Assembly: GCA_014729315.1 (NCBI GenBank)
Contig: WJKD01000757.1
Coordinates: 1-13,780, forward strand
Reading direction: 5' to 3'
Length of the DNA stretch: 13,780 nucleotides
DNA from: Promethearchaeota archaeon
GTDB taxonomy: Archaea; Asgardarchaeota; Lokiarchaeia; Sigynarchaeales; SOKP01
In this document: piece after piece, positions 1 to 6,253 of the stretch
Layout: each line of letters starts with the position of its first letter
Numbering within the stretch: position 1 is the stretch's first letter
Position numbers and translations under genes: made by a program
The notes under the pieces: generated by a model
What the model saw: the letters and a program-made list of their open reading frames with translations, nothing else
Database searches by the model: none
Told to the model about the DNA's origin: nothing

Positions 1-1598
1 ATATAAATATTGTTGTTTCTGACAAATGCAATCTTTGTCCCATCTGGCGACCAGCAAGGCTCTGTTCCGTCGGAGATAACTAATTCTGGACTCCAACTAT
101 TTGGCGAGATAATATAAATGCTACCATTAATTTCAACAGCGATATGTGAACCAAATTTAGCGTTTTCCTGCCCCCAGTCAGGATTTGTATAATTACCAGC
201 AAAAGACATATCTTCAATCAGTTTATTATTATCTAATGTGAATATCTTCAAACCGTCCCTTGAACAACAGGCAATTTGTTTACCATTGGGAGAATAAGTG
301 GGGTGTGTAAGTTTTTCAGTTATTTTTTCTGTCACGTTAATGGGATTACCACCGCGAATTGATTGAAGATAGATGTCCCGGCGATCATCATATATAATTT
401 GTGACCCATCAGGCGAAATATCTACATTTCTTTTTGTTGAATTATCTGCACTTTCCCACAATTTTTTTGTAGAGCCAGAGTTAAAAACAGCCCAAAATAG
501 ATTATCTTTAAGATATATAAGATCGCTCGTTTCAGGGAGCCAGACCGGGAATTCATCTTTATCGCTATTTAAACCATTTGTCACCGGAACCATTCTATAG
601 TCAATCGTCGAGATAAGATTGATGGTACATTCGTAAAATCTTCCAAATGTAATTATTTTATCACCATCCGGATGCCAGAAATATCTGGTAAAAGGCAGTG
701 AATTCGAAATAGAATGTAGTGAAGCACCATTTTCATCAATAATTGAAATTCGCTTTCCATATCCCTTGTTATACGCGATTTTAGTTCCATCCGGAGACCA
801 ACGCGGACTGGAAAGGCTGTCATCTTCCAGAATATCAGTGATTAAATAATTATTTGATGTATCAATGACTGAGACTTTGCACTCATTGCTCCCAAATTTA
901 ACCGTTAGAAAAACGATTTTTTGTCCATCCGGACTCCAGTCAGGCAAGCAAGCTTCAATTGAGTCAGGCGTTATTACTCGCTTATTATCGGTACCTAAGT
1001 TCATCAGCCATATATGTCCCTCACTCATTTCATCAATTGCATACAATATTGATTTACTATCCGGTGACCATGATAAACCGGATATTATTTTCCAGGAATC
1101 GACTTTCAAAATTTCAGTAATCTGATGACTCTTGAGCGATAAGATAAAAATTTCCTCCCATGTCGCCATTGCGATTTGCTGATCATCCGGAGACCAACAA
1201 TAAAATCTTGGTGAATAAAAATAGGGGTAAGAATAAGTAGTTACTTCAAATTCCAGCAAGGATTGGACGGTCAGATCACCATTATTCGGATCCCTGAACA
1301 CAATTTTTGATGCATCGCGAGAAAGCCCAATATTACTTATTCGCTCAATATTTCCGGGTTGCGAAAAGGCGCCTAAATCTTCACCATAAATGGAGTATGC
1401 ATTGAAATATGTGGCAAACCGTTCAGTCGCATAAGCAATTCGATTTCCACAAGGCTCCCATGAAAGATGGAATTTTTCGTTGCCATCAAAAGTTAGTTGA
1501 GTTGCATTAGCTTCTATTTTGGTGATTTTTTCTACTTGTAGTTTTGTGTCGCAACTTAACAGGATAAAAATCAAAAAAAACAACAAATGCTTAGTCAT
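1..1598 (-). CDS. PD40/TolB-type beta-propeller lipoprotein, 3' end cut by window edge
   Basis: This minus-strand frame is open from ATG at 1598-1596 to the left edge (532 whole codons, no stop). The start is set by an AAGG Shine-Dalgarno 8 nt upstream, just inside the end of the preceding gene, and by a lipoprotein signal (MTKHLLFFLIFILLSC) with an LLSC lipobox, so Cys16 would be lipidated; Asp follows it. The mature part is a string of beta-propeller blades with PD40 motifs: WSPDD, WSPDS, two WSPDG copies mid-protein, YSPNG, and a last WSPDG just before the edge. It is paralogous to the propeller gene at 9729-11354: both end with FGSHIAVE, then a Y(I/V)ISP strand, then PCWSPDGTKIA. That alignment predicts only about nine more residues outside the window. 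PD40 propellers usually bind proteins or peptides (TolB, PorE); no catalytic residues are recognisable. The ligand is unknown. Its placement 5 nt after the M23 gene suggests it works with that protein. Confidence 0.9.
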   Translation of the reverse strand, partial: MTKHLLFFLIFILLSCDTKLQVEKITKIEANATQLTFDGNEKFHLSWEPCGNRIAYATERFATYFNAYSIYGEDLGAFSQPGNIERISNIGLSRDASKIVFRDPNNGDLTVQSLLEFEVTTYSYPYFYSPRFYCWSPDDQQIAMATWEEIFILSLKSHQITEILKVDSWKIISGLSWSPDSKSILYAIDEMSEGHIWLMNLGTDNKRVITPDSIEACLPDWSPDGQKIVFLTVKFGSNECKVSVIDTSNNYLITDILEDDSLSSPRWSPDGTKIAYNKGYGKRISIIDENGASLHSISNSLPFTRYFWHPDGDKIITFGRFYECTINLISTIDYRMVPVTNGLNSDKDEFPVWLPETSDLIYLKDNLFWAVFNSGSTKKLWESADNSTKRNVDISPDGSQIIYDDRRDIYLQSIRGGNPINVTEKITEKLTHPTYSPNGKQIACCSRDGLKIFTLDNNKLIEDMSFAGNYTNPDWGQENAKFGSHIAVEINGSIYIISPNSWSPELVISDGTEPCWSPDGTKIAFVRNNNIY

Positions 1599-1603
1599 TT
1601 TCT

Positions 1604-1610
1604 CTACCTT
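1604..1610 (-). promoter_or_regulatory. Shine-Dalgarno embedded in the end of the M23 gene
   Basis: On the minus strand the last codons of the M23 gene read TTA AGG TAG, then AGAAA, then ATG of the propeller lipoprotein. The terminal Arg codon AGG, with the A before it, forms the ribosome binding site 8 nt from the start. This indicates translational coupling. The same design occurs at 11358-11366. Confidence 0.7.
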
Positions 1611-4600
1611 AATACAATCAATTTAGTTGATTTATTTAGATTTTGGGCTCGAATGACACAGAAATAAATACCACTAGGCACATCCCTATTATTATCGTCT
1701 TGACCATTCCAGGTTAATGAATAACTTCCTTCCAGCTTTTGACATTTTTCCAATATTTTTATTTTCTGCCCCATGATATTATAAATAGAAACTTCGATGT
1801 CTGCTTTAAGAAAAATTTTATAATCGATTTTCGTATTGTTATTAAATGGATTGGGATAGTTATTTATTAAAATGGAAGACTCCGGAACATTTTCATGAAC
1901 AGCCCAATCATAATCATCAGGTTTGACCACAAAAAAATGATATTCATAATTTAGTCCATCTTCAAGAACAACCATATTTCCATACCAATCATAGACATTT
2001 ACATATTTTCGATGATAATCGCTTGTTTCAACAGTTTCTCCCATTTGCCAGTTTTGAGGAAAATTCAAAGTCCCATTATCGCTCGACGGATTATTACCAT
2101 TGGTAACTATATATTCAAATATTCCGTTTGCCGGATCTGTATCGTCCGCATACATGAATTCTCGCATGCTTTCCTGAGTCGTGAAATAATGATTTCGTGC
2201 AGTAGTTGTTAATTCTCCAATAATACAAGCACTGTAATCACCGCTACGGAATTTAAATTCGATTTTTTGAATGTCAAATTTTTCAATCTCATTGTTATAT
2301 TTACATCTTTTAGAATGAGCTCTTACAATAAAATCCATATCTGTGCCGTACGGAAGTAATTGACGGCCATAGCTTCTATATTTTTTTATAGCATCTTCTT
2401 CCTGGTCATCTTCTAAAGTGAAATAATAAGCAAGTTCTTCTCCTTTGACACAATTATTAATGTCAAGAGGTTCATAAACAATGGAATAATCCCAATTTGA
2501 TTGATATATTTCACCACTCGGATTTTCCATGATGTCATCTACTTTTATCTTAATCTTAAACGATTCTTCTTCAGGGAATTTTGTGGCGTCAGTAAAATCA
2601 AGGTATCCATTTTCATCAGTGTTGACATCGTGATTCGTTAGCACATATTTATAATGGTTGTTATTATTCGGATCAGGATTATCACCATGAGCATAAATAA
2701 TGTCACTGTTCGATATATTTTTTTCAAATCCCACAAACCATGGGGACCACTCAAATTCTTGAGTCGATTCGTTGAAATAAGGGTAATATTGATACTCAAT
2801 TTTTTTTACCTCTTGCGGATTATCATAAGCATCTAAATCGCTCACCTCAACGATAATATCATACTTAGTTCGCTCGAGAATTTTATTGTTGTATTTATCA
2901 TCGTAAGGAGCATCTGTTTCATTCGTTTCTTCAGTCAAATAAACATTATGCACTCTCGGGATTACATTATCCGGGATTGTACCGATAATGAATGTCTCTG
3001 TTATTGATTTTGATCGACTTTCAATAAAATGATCATAAACAACAGCCTTAATCACAAGATGAGTGTTATTATCATAGCCTGAAATATCGAGATTTCCGCC
3101 GACAGCACTATGGTTTGTGAGAGCATATTTATGATCTCCCAAATACACATTATCATTATCGGGTTGGGAGGTATCAAAAACGACTAATGGATCTGGCTCA
3201 GTTACTCCCTCTAAATAGCAGAAATACTCGATTTTATTTACTTGAAATCGTTCTCCATTCTCTTCATCATACGTATGAAGTACAAGATCATACATTACAG
3301 TTTTATTTTGCAAATTGTTAGATCCAACTGAAGTACCATCATTTTCGTAGATTGCAGATAGGCTTTCGATTGTGGGCTCTTGATCGTCGTAATCTAGATC
3401 ACATAAAATTCGATAACTGCCACTGCCAGCAGCACTATACGCCATGATGTGCCAGGTTCCCGTTTCCGGGAACTGGTGTGTCGCTTCAACTTTTCCATTG
3501 TCTTTACTATCCCATTTCCAATCATAGTTACTTGTTGTAGGGTCAGAACCACATTTGCCATAAATTTCGAAATCATTACCGGGATCAAATTCGTCTAAGG
3601 TAGTTTTCATATTGAACGCATAGTCACTAATATTAGGAGTAACCCACAGTTCACTTTCGCCTTCTTGAGCTAATTCTCCAAAATCATGTTCACCAAAACT
3701 AATAGTGCGCATTTGAGGTGGAGGCGGTTCATTTCCATCAGGAATTTCGACCATAATGCCTGCTTTGCTGAAAGCATTACCTTTCCAATCACTTCCATGA
3801 ACATGTGCCACTAATTGATACAAATCGTAATAAACATTTTCGTCTATATAGAATCGAAACCATACAGTATGGCTGCCATCCTGGCTTGGTAGTTTCTTAT
3901 CTAAAATCATGGGATAAATTCCTATTGATTCATGGTCATGTCCGATATCATCTCCGCAGTTAGTTCTGTCATCATAAATAACTTGATTGCATGGTGATGG
4001 ATTGTCATTTTTAAGTATCTCATTTGTTGAATAATTATTTGAATATCCTGTTCCTAAAAGAGAAAGCGTCATATTATTGAAATCCAATTCTTCATCTCTT
4101 ACCCTTGCTCCTATTTCTATATATTTTAATCCAGAAGGATTGCCGTGATTTGCTTCCCAGTCCTGTCGAACTGGTAAAAGCGAAGTATATTCAATAACGT
4201 ATTCATCACCTAAATCGTCTCGATAGCGTAGTTCTGGATTTTGATTTAGTGCCATATTGAAATTATCATTCATATCCTTTAATTTGTGTCCGGGATTTAT
4301 TGCGCCTGATTCATCGTACGCTGATGAAGGTTCACTTGTATAATAGCAGATATGGAGATGATCACCTGCTATTTCCCCCGTAGGATAATAATCAACAATC
4401 CAGCCAATTGTTAAATCAGAAGTAATGTCACGCCCTTCATAAATATCAATATGCTCGGTTCCCTTATCCCATATAACATGCTTGTATTTAAGGTAATAAA
4501 TATCACCGTTAGCCGGTAGGTATTCTACAACAAAAAATTGATTATACCCAGTTCCTCCAACGAATTTTACAATCCCAACTGCATCTGATTTATAAAATGG

Positions 4601-4825
4601 TGTGAATTGTGGCGCCGCAATATCAATTCCATGGTGGAAATCATAATTATAACCATTATTAGGGTATTCTTCCGTTCCTAAGTTTCTTGGTCCGAAAGCT
4701 GATGAGAAATCATGCTCGAAATATTGATTCCAAAATGGCCACAATGGAAAATCCTGACTTTTTAAAGTAGTAATCAAAATGAAAAATCCAAAAATAGTAA
4801 GGAATTTAATTTTTTTATTTTTCAT
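1604..4825 (-). CDS. Secreted M23 (LytM-type) metallopeptidase with PPC-like domain, three repeats and C-terminal sorting domain
   Basis: Predicted cell-wall endopeptidase, 1073 residues. Residues 1-23 form a signal peptide. The M23 fold follows at about 40-165: FGPR at 44-47, zinc ligands His64 and Asp68 in HHGID, His116, and HLH at 156-158. The full M23 active-site set is present, so activity on peptidoglycan peptide bridges or glycine-rich peptides is plausible. Residues ~200-362 are beta-rich and unassigned. A proline-rich linker (366-370) leads to a PPC-like domain (~372-480; YDWKWDS, TGTWHI, GSGSYRI). Three diverged repeats follow at ~484-620, 621-788 and 795-968, related to those in the protein at 11358-13780. 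The C-terminus (~986-1073, starting INNYPNPFNNNTKI) matches the FlgD-Ig-like Por/type IX sorting domain, which implies export across the outer membrane. It has a strong RBS, lies 18 nt after the upstream gene and ends 5 nt before the propeller lipoprotein. The substrate, whether own wall, prey or competitor, is not shown by the sequence. Confidence 0.92.
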   Translation of the reverse strand: MKNKKIKFLTIFGFFILITTLKSQDFPLWPFWNQYFEHDFSSAFGPRNLGTEEYPNNGYNYDFHHGIDIAAPQFTPFYKSDAVGIVKFVGGTGYNQFFVVEYLPANGDIYYLKYKHVIWDKGTEHIDIYEGRDITSDLTIGWIVDYYPTGEIAGDHLHICYYTSEPSSAYDESGAINPGHKLKDMNDNFNMALNQNPELRYRDDLGDEYVIEYTSLLPVRQDWEANHGNPSGLKYIEIGARVRDEELDFNNMTLSLLGTGYSNNYSTNEILKNDNPSPCNQVIYDDRTNCGDDIGHDHESIGIYPMILDKKLPSQDGSHTVWFRFYIDENVYYDLYQLVAHVHGSDWKGNAFSKAGIMVEIPDGNEPPPPQMRTISFGEHDFGELAQEGESELWVTPNISDYAFNMKTTLDEFDPGNDFEIYGKCGSDPTTSNYDWKWDSKDNGKVEATHQFPETGTWHIMAYSAAGSGSYRILCDLDYDDQEPTIESLSAIYENDGTSVGSNNLQNKTVMYDLVLHTYDEENGERFQVNKIEYFCYLEGVTEPDPLVVFDTSQPDNDNVYLGDHKYALTNHSAVGGNLDISGYDNNTHLVIKAVVYDHFIESRSKSITETFIIGTIPDNVIPRVHNVYLTEETNETDAPYDDKYNNKILERTKYDIIVEVSDLDAYDNPQEVKKIEYQYYPYFNESTQEFEWSPWFVGFEKNISNSDIIYAHGDNPDPNNNNHYKYVLTNHDVNTDENGYLDFTDATKFPEEESFKIKIKVDDIMENPSGEIYQSNWDYSIVYEPLDINNCVKGEELAYYFTLEDDQEEDAIKKYRSYGRQLLPYGTDMDFIVRAHSKRCKYNNEIEKFDIQKIEFKFRSGDYSACIIGELTTTARNHYFTTQESMREFMYADDTDPANGIFEYIVTNGNNPSSDNGTLNFPQNWQMGETVETSDYHRKYVNVYDWYGNMVVLEDGLNYEYHFFVVKPDDYDWAVHENVPESSILINNYPNPFNNNTKIDYKIFLKADIEVSIYNIMGQKIKILEKCQKLEGSYSLTWNGQDDNNRDVPSGIYFCVIRAQNLNKSTKLIVLR
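1607..1870 (-). other. C-terminal sorting (FlgD-Ig-like, type IX-like) domain of the M23 protein
   Basis: This segment encodes residues ~986-1073. It opens with NNYPNPFNNNTKIDY, continues with IYNIMGQKIK, and closes with WNGQDDNNRDVPSGIYF and a basic end (KLIVLR). The NYPNPF...Y(N/T)I.G...W.G.D......G(I/V)Y order is the hallmark of Por-type C-terminal sorting domains. The same order occurs at the end of the proteins at 6254-9727 and 11358-13780. Confidence 0.85.
1922..3376 (-). repeat. Three diverged copies of a ~140-170-residue repeat domain within the M23 protein
   Basis: The copies lie at about 2966-3376, 2462-2965 and 1922-2443. Each opens with a strand and an acidic turn (YLTEE, or FTLEDD in the third), then a hydrophobic (D)(I/L)(I/V)V strand, then a V.KIEY.. 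strand (NKIEY, KKIEY, QKIEF). After a variable loop comes (I/M)YA..(D/T).. (partly lost in copy 1), an aromatic (Y/F).Y.(L/V)TN block, and NG.L(D/N)(F/I) (GGNLDI, ENGYLDF, DNGTLNF). The copy closes with a charged strand and V.D(H/I/W). The same pattern occurs twice in the protein at 11358-13780. The family was not recognised by name; an Ig- or cadherin-like fold is inferred from length and strand pattern. Confidence 0.7.
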
Positions 4826-4835
4826 AATTATTATG

Positions 4836-4841
4836 CTCCTT
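4836..4841 (-). promoter_or_regulatory. Shine-Dalgarno of the M23 gene
   Basis: AAGGAG on the minus strand, 10 nt before the ATG at 4825, lies entirely in the 18-nt gap after the upstream stop. It is the strongest RBS in the window, which suggests that the M23 gene is translated efficiently even without coupling to the gene before it. Confidence 0.7.
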
Positions 4842-4843
4842 TT

Positions 4844-6118
4844 TTAGTAAAAAAATATAGTATTATTAAACCTGTCTATTTTTATATCGTCGAATGCATT
4901 AAACTCATACCCATGAATAACCGGATTGATATTTTTAGGCAGAATTTCCAGAAAAATGCTTTTTTGTGGACCACTCTCGAAATCATCCATTAACTTGCCA
5001 GTTTTGTTATTAACTAAACGATAGTTGCCGTCTCCTATTTTTTTTGTATAATATATCCCACCATTGTAACAAGTTTTTACTATGTTCGCATATCGCCCCA
5101 AATGAGAAGTCCATATAAGATTGCCAAATTTATCTAATTTTAGAAGTTTCGTTTTGTCATTTCCATTTGGACCGTGCCCAATTAAATAAATATTTTTTTC
5201 CCTATCAGAACTGAGTACGCTTACTGTACCTATTCCAGCATTAAAAATGAATTCTTCATTTTGACTATCGTATATAGTTCTTTCCAGTTCTAATTCATCA
5301 GATTTTATATTATATATAATTATTTTACTTGCTTTATTTCGAAAACGCTTTTTTCCTATTGGCCGGGCTAATTTTTCCATTAATTTTTCAATCTCAGATC
5401 GTATTTCCTGAATTTGAATATTCAGGGTGCTGTCTTCTGCACTACTTTTCTTTCTCTGTATTAACTCAAGTAATAGTTTGCCTTTTTGATCAATTTGATA
5501 TTGTATCGGATCCTTCTCAATTTTATATTTTTGGCTATATTCTGGATTAATTTCCTTTTCATTGAATCCAATTATGACACGATCGTTATCCAGCCAAACC
5601 GCTCCCTGATGACCCGAAAACGAATGGGATAGATCGAGTTTAGTTCCATTGCTCAAATCGATTACTTCAAATGTGAATTTTCTTTCATCAGGTGGACTTT
5701 CCGGGATTAAATATCGATTATCCGAAGATAAATCAAAACGCATCCCGTTGGTAGTACTTTCCCATTTTACTGATTTTGTATCAATATCATAAGCTGTTAT
5801 TTTTTCAGGTGATCTTTCCCATCCCTGTTCGATAATGATGAAATTATTATATAATTCATTTGGAAACACCATTTCAATCCATTTTCTTCCAACATCTTTC
5901 CGATAAATTTCACTTCCCTTCTTATCCCAAAAATAAACAACATTTTCATGTGAAACTCTATTATGAATAATTGCACTCACATATTTCTGTGAAGCCATAA
6001 CCTGAACAATTCTTTCAGACTCATTAAAGCGTATCGTTTTACTTTCAGCGAGAGCAAAGTTAACCGTTAATATTGCTATAGCTGCGATTATAAATAAATT
6101 TGATTTTATTATTTTCAT
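4844..6118 (-). CDS. Exported beta-propeller protein with internal coiled coil
   Basis: 424 residues, not recognised as a named family. Residues 1-24 are a classical signal peptide (basic MKIIK, hydrophobic core, ALA cleavage site); there is no lipobox, so the product is predicted to be soluble in the periplasm or beyond. The body has propeller-like blades with alternating strands and turns of the PQQ/YVTN type, for example ITAYDIDTKSVKWES (107-121), VIDLSNGTKLDL (152-163), IYNIKSDELELERTI (268-282), KLLKLDKFGNLIWTS (324-338) and YRLVNNKTGKL (366-376). Between blades, at about 205-250, lies a Lys/Glu/Leu-rich stretch with heptad-like spacing, probably a coiled coil or helical hairpin. There is no C-terminal sorting domain. 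The start is supported by GGAG 8 nt upstream and a good promoter before it. It is the first gene of the unit it forms with the M23 protein and the PD40 lipoprotein. A structural or binding role is likely; no catalytic residues are visible. Confidence 0.85.
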   Translation of the reverse strand: MKIIKSNLFIIAAIAILTVNFALAESKTIRFNESERIVQVMASQKYVSAIIHNRVSHENVVYFWDKKGSEIYRKDVGRKWIEMVFPNELYNNFIIIEQGWERSPEKITAYDIDTKSVKWESTTNGMRFDLSSDNRYLIPESPPDERKFTFEVIDLSNGTKLDLSHSFSGHQGAVWLDNDRVIIGFNEKEINPEYSQKYKIEKDPIQYQIDQKGKLLLELIQRKKSSAEDSTLNIQIQEIRSEIEKLMEKLARPIGKKRFRNKASKIIIYNIKSDELELERTIYDSQNEEFIFNAGIGTVSVLSSDREKNIYLIGHGPNGNDKTKLLKLDKFGNLIWTSHLGRYANIVKTCYNGGIYYTKKIGDGNYRLVNNKTGKLMDDFESGPQKSIFLEILPKNINPVIHGYEFNAFDDIKIDRFNNTIFFY

Positions 6119-6126
6119 GTTGTAAG

Positions 6127-6130
6127 CTCC
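6127..6130 (-). promoter_or_regulatory. Shine-Dalgarno of the exported propeller gene
   Basis: GGAG on the minus strand, 8 nt before the ATG at 6118. It supports this start, which also gives a clean signal peptide. Confidence 0.65.
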
Positions 6131-6148
6131 AAAATTTATTGAACTAAT

Positions 6149-6176
6149 ACTATAAAAGTTATTAAGGTATTGTCAA
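6149..6176 (-). promoter_or_regulatory. Sigma-70-type promoter for the 6118-to-left-edge gene unit
   Basis: On the minus strand TTGACA (6176-6171, a perfect -35) is followed by a 16-nt spacer and TATAGT (6154-6149, five of six matches to TATAAT). Transcription would start near 6142, leaving a leader of about 24 nt before the ATG. The promoter lies in the only substantial gap of the window, so it probably drives the three genes that follow. It is of the general bacterial type rather than the TAnnTTTG type of Bacteroidota. Confidence 0.6.
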
Positions 6177-6204
6177 TTCAAAGCTAAAATGTTATAGTTA
6201 GCCA

Positions 6205-6221
6205 AACCAGTCTGACCAGTT
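6205..6221. promoter_or_regulatory. Possible operator: AACCAGTCTGACCAGTT
   Basis: A 17-bp element centred about 70 bp upstream of the predicted transcription start. It is a dyad, AAC-nn-GTC-T-GAC-nn-GTT, with six matching base pairs per arm pair and a mismatched CA/CA. It also contains a direct repeat, ACCAGT-CTG-ACCAGT, with 9-bp period. The position would suit an activator. There is no cognate regulator in the window and only one copy, so it may be chance. Confidence 0.3.
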
Positions 6222-6253
6222 ATCGTTCAAAATAATTTTAAAATTCATATCAT

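Larger units (their letters stand above)
6119..6253 (-). other. 135-bp intergenic region between the two gene units
   Basis: This is the only real gap between genes. In minus-strand order it holds a 12-bp AT-only palindrome at 6234-6245, an imperfect palindrome/direct repeat at 6205-6221, the promoter at 6149-6176 and the RBS at 6127-6130. No GC-rich stem with a T-run was found after the C25 gene, so transcription may read through from the upstream unit. Confidence 0.6.

Noticed and set aside
373..1125. Plus-strand open frames at 373-600 and 865-1125
   Set aside because: They run antisense to the continuous minus-strand propeller gene, have no domain content, and mirror its repeated WSPDG codons.
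1..1598. Recurring ccatccggagacca-like DNA motif as a regulatory or CRISPR-like repeat
   Set aside because: The copies are in one reading frame, irregularly spaced and encode WSPDG of PD40 blades; the same is true in the 9729-11354 gene.
2012..2836. Plus-strand open frames at 2012-2212 and 2654-2836
   Set aside because: They are short, low-complexity shadows antisense to the M23 protein's repeat region.
6234..6245. AATTTTAAAATT palindrome as a terminator after the C25 gene
   Set aside because: It is all A/T, has no loop and no following T-run, so a stable terminator hairpin is unlikely.
6119..6253. Bacteroidota-type promoter (TTTG / TAnnTTTG)
   Set aside because: No properly spaced match was seen before the propeller gene; the TTGACA/TATAGT pair explains the region better.
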